A DNA stretch of 64,000 nt from Thiomicrospira microaerophila. GTDB taxonomy: Bacteria > Pseudomonadota > Gammaproteobacteria > Thiomicrospirales > Thiomicrospiraceae. Shown piece after piece: positions 9,622 through 18,345 of this stretch; positions within the stretch are counted from its first letter, which is position 1; the number at the start of each line of letters is the position of its first letter. The translations under genes and the position numbers were made by a program. The notes under the pieces were generated by a model. The model saw only the letters and a list, made by a program, of their open reading frames with translations, ran no database searches and was not told where the DNA came from. The stretch spans positions 16,466-80,465 of the forward strand of contig NZ_JYNN01000014.1 in assembly GCF_000934765.1 (NCBI RefSeq), written 5' to 3'.

Positions 9622-10330
9622 ACCCCTGCTGCTGTTTGCTTACCTTACCTTGCTCTTTTCGCCCCAAGCACACAGCCTCCAACCTTTTTCGGCAACCTTT
9701 AAAGTAGAAGCACTCGGCATTCATATTGGCTATGCCGAACACCAATTACGCTGCCAAGACACCCTATGCGAGCTCACCAGTAATGCAACACCTATTGGGT
9801 TAGCACGCCGCCTAATTGGCGAACAAAGCCATGAAACCTCAACACTGGAGCTAAACCAGCATCACCTTAGCTGGCTAAGTTATGACGCCATTATCAAAAA
9901 AATGCGTAACCAGTCGATTAAAGAGCAATTTAATCTTCAGCTCGATAAAGAAAGCCATCACATCATCAATGTACAACGCAACCAAACCTGGGAATACACG
10001 CACGATACCTTTGATACCTTATCTATGGCCTATGCACTACAACATCGCCTTATTCACCAACAACCAATTAACAACATGATACTACAGGAAGAAAAACAAC
10101 AGCGACCACTGAGCTTCATCCCTCAAACACTCGGCACGCTTAACACCCCCTTTCAAGCTCGACTGATTACACGGCATTTTATCGCCGATGCGGCTGACTA
10201 CCGTGTATCGGTTTGGCTGGCACCTGAACTCAACTTTTTCCCTGTACAGGTTGAAATTTATGATAAAAAACGTCGGCGCGGCCTCATGCTAAGCCTCAAC
10301 GAACGCCCTGATTATACAAAAGAGAAATAA
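9614..10330 (+). CDS. DUF3108 family exported protein
   Basis: A 238-residue protein with a signal peptide ([17 protein letters not shown]) and the beta-rich pattern of the DUF3108 family ([21 protein letters not shown] at the start, [20 protein letters not shown] near the end). The family commonly follows purN in gammaproteobacteria. Its function is unknown; a periplasmic or outer-membrane lipid-binding fold has been suggested for relatives but nothing here tests that. It is coupled to purN by overlap. Confidence 0.85.
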   Translation: MFKPLLLFAYLTLLFSPQAHSLQPFSATFKVEALGIHIGYAEHQLRCQDTLCELTSNATPIGLARRLIGEQSHETSTLELNQHHLSWLSYDAIIKKMRNQSIKEQFNLQLDKESHHIINVQRNQTWEYTHDTFDTLSMAYALQHRLIHQQPINNMILQEEKQQRPLSFIPQTLGTLNTPFQARLITRHFIADAADYRVSVWLAPELNFFPVQVEIYDKKRRRGLMLSLNERPDYTKEK

Positions 10331-10331
10331 A

Positions 10332-10913
10332 ATGAAACTAAGCGACCGAGATATTACCCTTGCCCTCCAGCAACAACGCATCAACATTCAACCCATGCCA
10401 ACCGATAATAAAATTAAAGGGATTAGTGTTGATTTACGGCTAGACAATCGTTTTCGCGTTTTCAATGACCATACCGCGCCTTTTATCGACTTAAGCGGTC
10501 CGCGCGAACAGGTGCAAGCGCTACTCGATAAAGTGATGGGCAATGAAATTATTATTGAACAAGATCAGGCTTTTTTCTTGCACCCCGGTGAACTTGCCTT
10601 GGCTTCAACGCTTGAATCTATCACGATTCCTGATGATTTGGTGGGCTGGTTAGATGGTCGCTCTAGTCTAGCACGACTTGGGCTAATGGTGCATGTCACG
10701 GCTCACCGTATCGATCCGGGCTGGCAAGGACAAATTGTGCTTGAAATATTTAACAGCGGAAAGCTCCCACTCGCATTGCGCCCAGGGATGGATATCTGTG
10801 CGATTAACTTTGAAACCCTTTCAAGTCCCGCACAAAAACCCTATAACAAAAGAACCGATGCCAAATATCAAAACCAATCTGGCCCCACATCAAGCCGAAT
10901 CAATCAAGATTAA
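10332..10913 (+). CDS. dcd: dCTP deaminase
   Basis: Deaminates dCTP to dUTP, feeding dTMP synthesis. The 193-residue trimeric-dUTPase-fold protein has the family start [20 protein letters not shown], the active-site stretch [20 protein letters not shown] near residues 110-130, and the C-terminal [15 protein letters not shown] closing the nucleotide pocket. It begins one base after the DUF3108 stop, so it is probably the last gene of the purM operon. Confidence 0.96.
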   Translation: MKLSDRDITLALQQQRINIQPMPTDNKIKGISVDLRLDNRFRVFNDHTAPFIDLSGPREQVQALLDKVMGNEIIIEQDQAFFLHPGELALASTLESITIPDDLVGWLDGRSSLARLGLMVHVTAHRIDPGWQGQIVLEIFNSGKLPLALRPGMDICAINFETLSSPAQKPYNKRTDAKYQNQSGPTSSRINQD

Positions 10914-11021
10914 AACCTAGTTAGTTGATGGATTGAGCGGTTAGCAAGCTAGCCCGGATGTTTAACCTATTTTGCAAAAAACGCCAAAAATCGGTTAAAC
11001 TACTAAATTAGGTTTATAACT

Positions 11022-11246
11022 ATGAGGACGGACAATATGTTAAAGCCAATAAAAACAGAGCGTATCAGCCCGGTAGAATTCAAACGGCTTGCACAAGACA
11101 ATAACATCAGTGGAGCTAAATTTATTGCTCCACAAGTTGGCGATGGTACCTTTGGCAGTTTTGAAATAACCTACCGTACACCGGTTTTAAAGCAAGTCTC
11201 ATCCAATCCTTATTCAATAGAGGTTGAACGCTATGTCAACCATTGA
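11022..11246 (+). CDS. Small hypothetical protein
   Basis: A 74-residue protein of unknown function, with no signal peptide or transmembrane segment. It overlaps the start of the following small membrane-protein gene by 14 bp, so the two are probably co-translated. The pair lies between dcd and lysS, with fragments of mobile-element ends on both sides (about 10956 and 11617-11720). The pair may therefore have been acquired as a unit; that is inference. Confidence 0.6.
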   Translation: MRTDNMLKPIKTERISPVEFKRLAQDNNISGAKFIAPQVGDGTFGSFEITYRTPVLKQVSSNPYSIEVERYVNH

Positions 11247-11616
11247 CGACAATGCTTTACAATTAGTCAAGCAAGACCTCGAATTGCGCTCTAGCGAACT
11301 CGAAATCAACCGAGTTAGAGCTCAACAAGACGCTCAAACCAAGCAGCTAGAAATTAATCGCAATGCCGATATTGCTGACAAAAGCATTGCAGCCAACCTA
11401 GAGGTTGAGCGCGCAAGAAAGGATGCTTATGAGAAAACACTAAAAGCCAACCACCTTACCCTAAGAATCGGCATAGCCGCGCTAATCATATTCATTGTCG
11501 CCGCTTTCTACTTTGGTGAAAAAGACATGGTCACTGAAGTCTTTAAAACCATTGCAGCCATACTTGGTCCTGCCTTTGGTGCTTACTTCTATGGCAAAAG
11601 CAAAACAAACAACTAA
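11233..11616 (+). CDS. Small coiled-coil membrane protein
   Basis: A 127-residue protein. The first 75 residues are charged and heptad-like (LELRSSELEINRVRAQQDAQ), consistent with a coiled coil. A strong transmembrane segment (IGIAALIIFIVAAFYFGE) and a second hydrophobic stretch (TIAAILGPAFGAYFYG) follow. ATG at 11233 is preceded by AGAGG; an upstream TTG would add three residues. No family recognised. Partner of the overlapping 74-residue gene. Confidence 0.65.
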   Translation: MSTIDDNALQLVKQDLELRSSELEINRVRAQQDAQTKQLEINRNADIADKSIAANLEVERARKDAYEKTLKANHLTLRIGIAALIIFIVAAFYFGEKDMVTEVFKTIAAILGPAFGAYFYGKSKTNN

Positions 11617-11655
11617 CCCGCATATTTCATAAATTTCACGCGAATTTATGAATCG
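11617..11655. repeat. Solo end of a CCCGGATATTTCAT-type element
   Basis: The sequence right after the small membrane-protein gene (CCCGCATATTTCATAAA) resembles the terminal inverted repeats of the foldback element at 33536-33699. It contains its own dyad, CATAAATT and AATTTATG around TCACGCG. A shorter related piece, AGCCCGGATGTTTA, lies at about 10955 on the other side of the gene pair, and another at about 51020. Confidence 0.5.
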
Positions 11656-11701
11656 AGGAAAGCGAGGCTAAACCAGACTTTTTTTCGCTTCGACTGATTG
11701 A

Positions 11702-11720
11702 GTCCGACAGACTCCTAGCA
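11702..11720 (-). repeat. Solo copy of the IS1182-type terminal sequence
   Basis: Read on the minus strand this is GCTAGGAGTCTGTCGGACT, matching 18 of 19 bases of the sequence in front of the transposase gene at the right edge of the window (63683-63701). No transposase accompanies it here, so it is a remnant or a solo end. Confidence 0.55.
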
Positions 11721-11725
11721 ACACA

Positions 11726-11755
11726 AAAATAAAAACCCCCGGAAGAACGGGGCTT
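11726..11755 (-). terminator. Terminator of prfB-lysS
   Basis: On the minus strand GCCCCGTTCTTCCGGGG is followed by a run of T. It lies 25 bp past the lysS stop and is a typical rho-independent terminator. Confidence 0.8.
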
Positions 11756-11779
11756 CCTGATGGATAGTAAAAATAGGTT

Positions 11780-13288
11780 TTAGGCGTGACGCATATGCGG
11801 AAATAACAGAACATCCTTGATGCTGGCGGCATCGGTAAATAGCATTACTAAACGATCAATGCCTATACCCTGCCCAGCTGCGGGTGGCATACCGTGCTCT
11901 AATGCAGTGATAAAGTCCGCGTCATAATGCATCGCTTCGTCATCCCCTTCGTCTTTGGCGCGTACCTGTTCCATAAAGCGTTCGGCTTGGTCTTCGGCAT
12001 CGTTTAGCTCGGAGAAGCCATTCGCCAATTCACGCCCACCGATAAATAATTCAAAACGATCGGTGACGAACGGATTGGCATCGTTACGGCGCGCCAAAGG
12101 CGATACTTCAGCCGGATATTCAGTGATAAAGGTCGGGTCCATCAAGCGATGTTCAACGGTTTCTTCAAAAATCTCGGTTTGGATTTTGCCTAAGCCATAG
12201 CCAGGACGAATATCAATTTTTAACTTTTCCGCTAGGCTGATGCAGTATTCGATGTCATCAAGGTCTTCAGCCTTGACGCCCTCGTTATACAAGGCAATCG
12301 AGTCTTTCAGCGTAATACGTGCAAACGGCTTGTCAAAATGGAACACCTGACCTTGGTAAGGCACTTCACCCGAACCGAGCACCATCTGGGCGAGTTCTTT
12401 GAACATGTCTTCAGTGTAATCCATCATGTCGATGTAATCGGCATAGGCTTCGTAAAACTCAACCATGGTGAATTCTGGATTATGACGGGTGGATAAGCCT
12501 TCGTTACGGAAGTTACGGTTAATCTCAAACACCTTTTCAAAGCCACCGACTAACAAACGCTTTAAATATAATTCCGGTGCGATTCGCAAAAACAATGGCA
12601 TATCCAACGCATTATGATGGGTCACAAACGGCTTGGCGGCCGCACCACCCGGAATAACGTGCATCATCGGGGTTTCCACTTCCATAAAGCCTTTGCGCAC
12701 AAAAAACTCACGCATACCCTGAATCACTTTTGAGCGGGTTTCAAAGGTTTTACGGCTTTGTTCTGACATAATCAAGTCAAGATAACGCTGACGATAACGC
12801 ACTTCCTGATCTTGTAAACCGTGGAATTTATCAGGCAACGGGCGCAAGGCTTTAGTAATGAGTTCAATTGATTCCACATGAATCGACAACTCATCAGTAT
12901 TGGTTTTAAATAAATAGCCAGTGACTCCGACAATATCACCCAAGTCCCATTTTTTAAACTGCTCGTTGTAAAACCCTTCAGGTAACTCATCACGTGTTAC
13001 ATAAGCTTGAATACGGCCTGACATGTCTTGCAAGGTAGCAAAGCTGGCTTTACCCATAATACGGCGGGTCATCATTCGACCAGCGACCTTGACGCGTACT
13101 GGCTGCATTTCAGCCAATTCTTCTTTAGTTTTAGTGGCGTATTCGTTTTGCAAATCCATCGCTAAAACGTCACGGCGGAAGGTGTTGGGGTAGGCCTGAC
13201 CGATTTTACGCAAGCCGTCTAGTTTGGCACGTCGTTCAGCAATAATTTTGTTTTCATCGATTTCTGGAGTGGTGTTTTGGTCTGACAT
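11780..13288 (-). CDS. lysS: Lysyl-tRNA synthetase, class II
   Basis: Charges tRNA-Lys. The 502-residue class II enzyme has an N-terminal OB-fold ([20 protein letters not shown] near residue 68) and class II motif 1 around residue 185. Motif 2 is in [20 protein letters not shown] near 260, and motif 3 is [12 protein letters not shown] near 477. It is 20 bp downstream of prfB, an operon arrangement also found in E. coli. A tRNA-Lys gene lies elsewhere in the window (50803-50878). Confidence 0.97.
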   Translation of the reverse strand: MSDQNTTPEIDENKIIAERRAKLDGLRKIGQAYPNTFRRDVLAMDLQNEYATKTKEELAEMQPVRVKVAGRMMTRRIMGKASFATLQDMSGRIQAYVTRDELPEGFYNEQFKKWDLGDIVGVTGYLFKTNTDELSIHVESIELITKALRPLPDKFHGLQDQEVRYRQRYLDLIMSEQSRKTFETRSKVIQGMREFFVRKGFMEVETPMMHVIPGGAAAKPFVTHHNALDMPLFLRIAPELYLKRLLVGGFEKVFEINRNFRNEGLSTRHNPEFTMVEFYEAYADYIDMMDYTEDMFKELAQMVLGSGEVPYQGQVFHFDKPFARITLKDSIALYNEGVKAEDLDDIEYCISLAEKLKIDIRPGYGLGKIQTEIFEETVEHRLMDPTFITEYPAEVSPLARRNDANPFVTDRFELFIGGRELANGFSELNDAEDQAERFMEQVRAKDEGDDEAMHYDADFITALEHGMPPAAGQGIGIDRLVMLFTDAASIKDVLLFPHMRHA

Positions 13289-13308
13289 CTTGGTTCCTAT
13301 TAACTTAA

Positions 13309-14404
13309 TTACAAGCCTGCTTTCAAACTTGCTTCAATAAACTGATCTAAATCGCCATCAAGAACGGCGGCGGTATTGCCGGTTTCAACGCTGGTGCGCA
13401 AATCTTTTATCCGCCCTGAATCCAACACATAAGAGCGGATTTGGCTACCCCACCCTATGTCTGATTTTGAATCCTCTAGCGTTTGTTTTTCGCTGTTACG
13501 TTTATGCATTTCGAGTTCATATAACTTGGCGCGTAACTGCTTAAACGCTTCATCTTTGTTCTGATGTTGTGAGCGGCCATTTTGGCATTGCACCACGGTA
13601 TTGGTTGGCAAATGGGTGATGCGCACAGCCGATTCGGTTTTGTTAACGTGCTGCCCACCGGCGCCACTGGCACGATAGACGTCAATGCGTAAATCCGCAG
13701 GGTTGATGTCAATCTCAACATTATCATCGACCTCCGGTGAAATAAACACCGATGCAAATGAGGTATGACGACGATTGCCTGAATCAAATGGCGACTTTCT
13801 GACCAAGCGATGCACACCCGTTTCAGTTCGCATCCAACCATAAGCATAATCACCAACCACATGAATCGTCGCGCCTTTAATCCCGGCCACCTCACCATCG
13901 GATACTTCTAGAACCTCGGCCTTAAAGCCCTTAGCTTCAATCCAACGCAAATACATCCGCAACAGCATACTCGCCCAGTCTTGCGCTTCGGTGCCACCTG
14001 AACCCGATTGGATTTCAAGGTAGGCATTATTGGCATCCATTTCGCCTGAGAACATGCGTTGAAACTCAAGTTCATCAAGCTTTTTCTGCAAATCGGCCAA
14101 TTCGGCTTCGACTTCCTCAACCATCGCTTCATCGTTATCGGCCTCGGCCATTTCCAGCAACTCCTTACAGGCATCCAAACCGCCCGCTAAATCATCAAGC
14201 GTGCCGACAATTTTATCTAGCTGAACTTTTTCTTTACCCAGGGCTTGTGCGCGCTCAGGATTATCCCAAATTTTGGGATCTTCTAACTCACGCCCTACTT
14301 CAACAAGCCGCTCGGATTTGATTTCATAGTCAAAGATACCCCCTAAGCACCAGGCTGCGGGCAGCGTAATCTTCAATTCGATTATAAATTGGGTTTAATT
14401 CCAT
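13309..14404 (-). CDS. prfB: Peptide chain release factor 2 (programmed +1 frameshift)
   Basis: RF2 terminates translation at UGA and UAA. The gene starts at ATG 14404 with a 24-codon zero frame ([12 protein letters not shown] ... VLRGYL) ending at an in-frame TGA (14332-14330). Translation continues in the +1 frame from GAC (D-Y-E-I-K-S) to 13309, giving about 364 residues. The tripeptide anticodon SPF is visible in [12 protein letters not shown] and the catalytic GGQ in [15 protein letters not shown]. The frameshift lets RF2 levels control RF2 synthesis. It is co-transcribed with lysS. Confidence 0.96.
14329..14344 (-). promoter_or_regulatory. RF2 programmed frameshift site
   Basis: On the minus strand AGGGGG (14344-14339) acts as the internal Shine-Dalgarno-like element. 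Three bases later comes CTT TGA C, where the slow UGA stop allows slippage to the +1 frame. This matches the known RF2 recoding signal and explains the apparent break in prfB. Confidence 0.95.
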
Positions 14405-14558
14405 GGCTTTTCACATCAAAATTTAAAGCGCGAATCATAGCACTTTTCAGCGATTTTGTCCTAAAGGTTTGCACCTAAACAGCCGATAACCTAATCAAGA
14501 TAATATAAAAAGATAACGATTATTCTAAAATCGAATCACCAAAACAGGAGAGTTCCCC

Positions 14559-15206
14559 ATGCCCATTCAATCCATCGATGGCAGCGCGAGTGCCTATCAG
14601 CGCAATGCACCAATAGAAAACCAAAACAAGGCTGAAAACAAAGTAGAAAATAAAACCCAAAATAGCCAAGATAAACAACCAGGCCTGGTTGTTGAAGTCG
14701 GCGGTATTGAACAACACGCCTCGAAAGAAACGATGAAAATTCAAGCGCAAGCCAGCATTATCCAGCATCTATTTGGCGAAGGCGCGCCCAAGGATCAAAA
14801 TGCGTTAAAAATTCTATTTCAAGAAGCGATTGATCAAATCAATCACGCGCTTGAAGCCGACTTGGGGCCTAACGCGATTAGCGCAGAAAAACTCGCCGAA
14901 CAAGGTGGCATGGATTATTGGTCGCCGGAAAACACCGCGGGACGTATTGTGCAAGGCACCACGGCTTTTTTTGAAGCCTACCAAAAATCCAACCCAAACC
15001 TTGAAGGAGAAGCCCTGCTCGATAAGTTTTTAACCGTGATTGGCGGCGGGATTGAATCGGGTTTTAAAGATGCCACCGACATGCTCAAGGGGTTTGGCGT
15101 GTATGAAGGCTCAGTAAAAGACAATGCCGAAAAAACCTATGACCTAGTACAAAAAGGCCTGCAAGAGTTTAGAGAACAACAGATGGAAAAAATGGGATTA
15201 GCTTAA
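14559..15206 (+). CDS. DUF5610 domain protein
   Basis: A 215-residue soluble protein without signal peptide. A polar, low-complexity N-terminus (residues 1-45, rich in N, K, E and Q) is followed by a helical domain resembling DUF5610 (NTAGRIVQGTTAFFEAY, FLTVIGGGIESGFKDA). The function is unknown. Upstream AGGAGAG gives a good ribosome site. A perfect CAACCAGGCCTGGTTG (14676-14691) encodes QPGLV at the junction between the linker and the domain. It is divergent from prfB and ends 6 bp before a miniature IS-like element. Confidence 0.7.
   Translation: MPIQSIDGSASAYQRNAPIENQNKAENKVENKTQNSQDKQPGLVVEVGGIEQHASKETMKIQAQASIIQHLFGEGAPKDQNALKILFQEAIDQINHALEADLGPNAISAEKLAEQGGMDYWSPENTAGRIVQGTTAFFEAYQKSNPNLEGEALLDKFLTVIGGGIESGFKDATDMLKGFGVYEGSVKDNAEKTYDLVQKGLQEFREQQMEKMGLA
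14676..14691. repeat. Iterated palindrome, full 16-bp copy
   Basis: CAACCAGGCCTGGTTG, a perfect 16-bp dyad inside the DUF5610 gene. See the entry at 36714-36729 for the whole family. Confidence 0.9.
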
Positions 15207-15254
15207 CCCAGACAGGGCAAACGCATCTAAAGTAAATAGCTTACAATCAGATCT

Positions 15255-15279
15255 CGCTCCCACGTTGAACGTGGGAGCG
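15255..15279. repeat. REP-like hairpin, CGCTCCCACG type
   Basis: CGCTCCCACGTT and AACGTGGGAGCG around a single G form a near-perfect dyad. It is related to the hairpins at 15328-15348, 24508-24528 and 24628-24652. Confidence 0.75.
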
Positions 15280-15327
15280 CCTTGGACTTGGGTTTAAGCG
15301 CTGTTTCATAGGTTAAATCGGGCTGCA

Positions 15328-15348
15328 TTCCCACGCAAAGCGTGGGAA
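15328..15348. repeat. REP-like hairpin, TTCCCACGC type
   Basis: TTCCCACGC pairs with GCGTGGGAA across AAA. It forms a pair with the hairpin at 15255-15279 inside the miniature element. Confidence 0.75.
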
Positions 15349-15387
15349 CGAGGTTAATCATGCCTATCGCTATGATTTTTTTATTAT

Positions 15388-16311
15388 TTAGATGCGTTTG
15401 CCCTGATACAGCAAACACCTGGCTAAACTTTCACGCCAATGAGGAATCTGCAGTCCATAAGCCTGCTTAATGCGGGCTTTGCTCAGTAAACTGTAACCAG
15501 GACGCTGTGCCGGCGTTGGATAAGCCAGGCTTTCAATAGGCTGTAGGCGGCATGGAATGGCGGCCATTTCAAAAACAGCCTGCGCAAAGTCATACCATGA
15601 GCAGACACCTTCATTGGTATAGTGAAAAATCGACACGTTTTTATCAGTGCGTTTTTCAGACTGTAAACCCTCTAGGCTTGAACCAACAAGCTCCGCATTC
15701 AACATCACTAGAATCGCCGCCGCTAAATCGGGCGCATAGGTTGGCGTGCCGATTTGATCATAAATCACGTTTAATTCATCACGCTGTCTGCCCAGCTTCA
15801 ACATAGTGTTCACAAAGTTGTGCCCGTATTTTGTATAAACCCAACTGGTGCGCACAATCAAGGCGCTCGGGTTGGCGGCGATAATCGCCCGTTCGCCATC
15901 TCGTTTTGTTTGTCCATACAGATTAATCGGACAGGTTTGTGCCGCCTCATCATAAGGTTGAGAGGCGCGCCCATCAAACACATAATCGGTACTTAGATAA
16001 ATCAACAAGGCATTTTGCTCTTTAGCTAACTTCGCGATATGGGCAACAGCCAGATGATTAATCTGGTTTGCCAATGCGGGCTCTGATTCAGCTTTATCAA
16101 CCGCCGTGTAAGCGGCACAATGAATAATGGCATCAAAAACCTGTGCCGAAAAAAATAACTTAATGGTGTCATCACTCGCCAAATCGAACTGCTCACGCCC
16201 CGCAAAATAAAACGCAAACTGCGGATAATTTTGTGCCATCGCCTTCAGGCTTTGACCCACCTGCCCATTTTCACCGGTTACCAGAACACGCTTTGGGATA
16301 GGCTTAAGCAT
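15388..16311 (-). CDS. rmlD: dTDP-4-dehydrorhamnose reductase
   Basis: Last step of dTDP-L-rhamnose synthesis for surface polysaccharide. It is an SDR-type enzyme with an N-terminal nucleotide motif (RVLVTGENGQVGQSL), the LIYLSTDYVFDG stretch near residue 100 and catalytic Tyr-x-x-x-Lys in YGQTKRDGE near 130. ATG at 16311 overlaps the rmlC end by 8 bp. The final five codons and the stop (QGKRI-stop) lie within the inverted repeat of the miniature element, so the natural C-terminus was probably replaced on insertion. rmlA and rmlB are not in the window. Confidence 0.92.
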   Translation of the reverse strand: MLKPIPKRVLVTGENGQVGQSLKAMAQNYPQFAFYFAGREQFDLASDDTIKLFFSAQVFDAIIHCAAYTAVDKAESEPALANQINHLAVAHIAKLAKEQNALLIYLSTDYVFDGRASQPYDEAAQTCPINLYGQTKRDGERAIIAANPSALIVRTSWVYTKYGHNFVNTMLKLGRQRDELNVIYDQIGTPTYAPDLAAAILVMLNAELVGSSLEGLQSEKRTDKNVSIFHYTNEGVCSWYDFAQAVFEMAAIPCRLQPIESLAYPTPAQRPGYSLLSKARIKQAYGLQIPHWRESLARCLLYQGKRI

Positions 16312-16888
16312 ACAAATCCAAATCAATGTTAAATCGAGCCGATTCGGCTGAGATATCCACCAGGCCTGGTTGGTTTTGATCTTTTGCTGAAACCTTTAAA
16401 TCTGATTTTGGATATGACCAGTCTATCGCTAAACTCGCGTCATCAAACGCCAACCCGCGCTCATGCGCCGCCGAGTAATAGTTGTCTACCTTATAAGCAA
16501 AGGTCGCCTTATCGCTTAGCACCACAAAACCATGCGCAAATCCACGCGGAATATACAACTGATGTTTATTACGATCATTTAACACTACCGCGACATGCTG
16601 ACCAAAGGTTGGACTGTTTTGACGAATATCGACCGATACATCCAACACCTCGCCCGCGATTACACGCACCAACTTGCTCTGCGCAAACGGGGGTAATTGA
16701 AAGTGCAAGCCTCGCAACACCCCTTTAACAGATTGCGACTCATTGTCTTGACAAAAATTCACCGCATAGCCCAATGCTTGCTCAAGAGCATCTTGACGAA
16801 ACGTTTCCATTAAATACCCTCGCGTATCGGCATGCACCTGTGGCTCAATAAGTACCAGACCCGCTAGCGTTTGAGGACTAAACTTCAC
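16304..16888 (-). CDS. rmlC: dTDP-4-dehydrorhamnose 3,5-epimerase
   Basis: Cupin-fold epimerase of 194 residues that acts before RmlD. Family motifs are HADTRGYLMETFRQD near residue 20, FCQDNESQSVKGVLRGLHFQ near 45-65 and the YIPRGFAHGFVVLSD stretch near 115. The best start is GTG 16888, giving VKFSPQTLAGLVLIEP at the N-terminus; the frame is open further upstream inside birA. It overlaps birA by 11 bp and rmlD by 8 bp. An ACCAGGCCTGGT copy (16359-16370) encodes part of NQPGLVD. Confidence 0.93.
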   Translation of the reverse strand: MKFSPQTLAGLVLIEPQVHADTRGYLMETFRQDALEQALGYAVNFCQDNESQSVKGVLRGLHFQLPPFAQSKLVRVIAGEVLDVSVDIRQNSPTFGQHVAVVLNDRNKHQLYIPRGFAHGFVVLSDKATFAYKVDNYYSAAHERGLAFDDASLAIDWSYPKSDLKVSAKDQNQPGLVDISAESARFNIDLDLYA

Positions 16889-17627
16889 TCGACACCCGCC
16901 GCTTACGCAAAGACTTCTGTGCAGAAACCAGTTTAACGAGCCCCGTCGAAGCCTGCAACATCGCCTCACCCTTTGGCGAAATGCCTTGATAAATAACAGG
17001 TTCTCTTCCTGCTTGATGACACACTAAATCAACCGATTCACCGAGTGCAAAAAAATCATACTGCCGCCAGTAATCACCATCAAAATGCGCAAAGCCACTC
17101 AAACTCAAACGCTTAATCAGCGCTAACACAACCTCTTCAGAATTAAACGCGTCCACCCCCCCGGCCCCGATGGCTAACTGTTCGGGTGCCAAGGGTAAAC
17201 GATTAACTCCAATACCTATTACCAAACAAACCTGCCCAGTTTTATCCTTGTCCACTTCAATCAAAATACCCGATACTTTACCTTGTTGATTATAAAGATC
17301 ATTAGGCCATTTCAGCCACAAACGCGATGGCGTGCATTCACATAACGCCTGATGCAAGGCAACGGCAACCTGCAAACTCAAGTGAGGCGCGATAACGTGA
17401 GAGCTCATCGGCCAAGCCATAGAAAAAATGCAAGCATGCGCATTGGTCAACCACACGGCCTGACGCTGCCCATAACCTGCCGTTTGCCGCTGTGTAAGAC
17501 ACACCAGCGGACGTACAAGCCTATGCATTTTTATATAACGCTTTAAAAAAGTACTAGTAGAATCCACTTCATCTAGCTTAATCCAATCACACGTTGGCCT
17601 ACTCAACACGTTTCGCACAACCTTCAT
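16878..17627 (-). CDS. birA: Biotin--[acetyl-CoA-carboxylase] ligase (no DNA-binding domain)
   Basis: Attaches biotin to the carboxyl carrier protein of acetyl-CoA carboxylase. The 249-residue protein starts directly with the catalytic domain (DEVDSTSTFLKRY near residue 20) and lacks the N-terminal helix-turn-helix of bifunctional BirA, so it should not act as a repressor. KWPNDLY and KVSGILIEV are conserved. The biotin-binding loop is unusual, GYGQRQAVW in place of GRGRxGRxW. It overlaps rmlC downstream and the YgjP-type gene upstream by 29 bp. Confidence 0.9.
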   Translation of the reverse strand: MKVVRNVLSRPTCDWIKLDEVDSTSTFLKRYIKMHRLVRPLVCLTQRQTAGYGQRQAVWLTNAHACIFSMAWPMSSHVIAPHLSLQVAVALHQALCECTPSRLWLKWPNDLYNQQGKVSGILIEVDKDKTGQVCLVIGIGVNRLPLAPEQLAIGAGGVDAFNSEEVVLALIKRLSLSGFAHFDGDYWRQYDFFALGESVDLVCHQAGREPVIYQGISPKGEAMLQASTGLVKLVSAQKSLRKRRVSSEV

Positions 17628-18345
17628 CCATCACCCTCAAATATGAACGGTTAAGACGCTGTTTAACCTCTTGCCAATTCGGTAAATATTGATCCATATA
17701 CGCTTTGAAACGGTCGCTGTGCTTTCTTTCTAGCAAATGCACCAATTCATGCACCAAAATATACTCCAAGCACTCCGGCGGCTTTTTTGCCAATTCCAAA
17801 TTCAACAGAATCCGCTTGTTTTCGATATGGCAACTGCCCCACTGGGTTTTCATTTTTTGCACCCGCCAATCCGCCAGCGTCACGCCCAATTTCGGCAACC
17901 ATTTTTCCAATAACACCGGGATACGTTGTTTCAACTCGGCACGATAATAGTCTTCCAGCACCCGCAAGCGATTTTCAGTTGATGTATTGGGCGAAACCCG
18001 CAACACCAACTTGCTCAATCCCTTCACCTCAAGACCGTGCCGACCGTGTTGCTCGATCACGTCTAAACGATAACGCTGTCCCCATAAATAATGGCTTTCG
18101 CCGTTCACCATTTGACGTGCTGATTGTCGGGGCTGATTGATAAAACTCTGCTTTTGTTTTTTGATCCAAGGAATGCGTTTTATCACCGCCATCCGAATCG
18201 CCGTGTCGGTCATTTTCTCCGGCGCGGAGACGCGAATGCGTCCATCCGGCGGTAACACACTGATATGCAAATTCTTAATTGCCTTACGATTCAAGGTTAA
18301 AGCCAAACTGCCAATCACTAAATCACTGCTACTCACACTCGTCAC
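17599..18345 (-). CDS. YgjP/M48-type zinc metallopeptidase (DUF45)
   Basis: A 248-residue protein with the zinc motif HELVHLLERKHSDRF (HExxH) near residue 205 and the DUF45 pattern VQKMKTQWGSCHIENKRILLN near 165. Members are often encoded directly after hsdR of type I restriction systems, as here, but their task there is not established. A GTG at 18345 abuts the hsdR stop; no better-placed ATG exists nearby. The 3' end runs 29 bp into birA. Confidence 0.85.
   Translation of the reverse strand: MTSVSSSDLVIGSLALTLNRKAIKNLHISVLPPDGRIRVSAPEKMTDTAIRMAVIKRIPWIKKQKQSFINQPRQSARQMVNGESHYLWGQRYRLDVIEQHGRHGLEVKGLSKLVLRVSPNTSTENRLRVLEDYYRAELKQRIPVLLEKWLPKLGVTLADWRVQKMKTQWGSCHIENKRILLNLELAKKPPECLEYILVHELVHLLERKHSDRFKAYMDQYLPNWQEVKQRLNRSYLRVMDEGCAKRVE

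Larger units (their letters stand above)
15213..15405. mobile_element. Miniature inverted-repeat element (193 bp)
   Basis: Perfect 19-bp terminal inverted repeats, starting CAGGGCAAACGCATC at 15213-15231 and mirrored at 15387-15405, enclose a non-coding core. The core holds two hairpins of the CCCACG...CGTGGG type. A third copy of the end, with one base changed and followed by a similar AT-rich stretch, occurs at 30401, where a transposase-like C-terminus is attached. The element is therefore probably a non-autonomous derivative of an IS. The right repeat supplies the last codons and stop of rmlD. No clear target duplication is visible. Confidence 0.75.

Noticed and set aside
14376..14404. 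prfB as a frameshift pseudogene
   Set aside because: The break coincides with the known RF2 recoding signal, so it is functional regulation.
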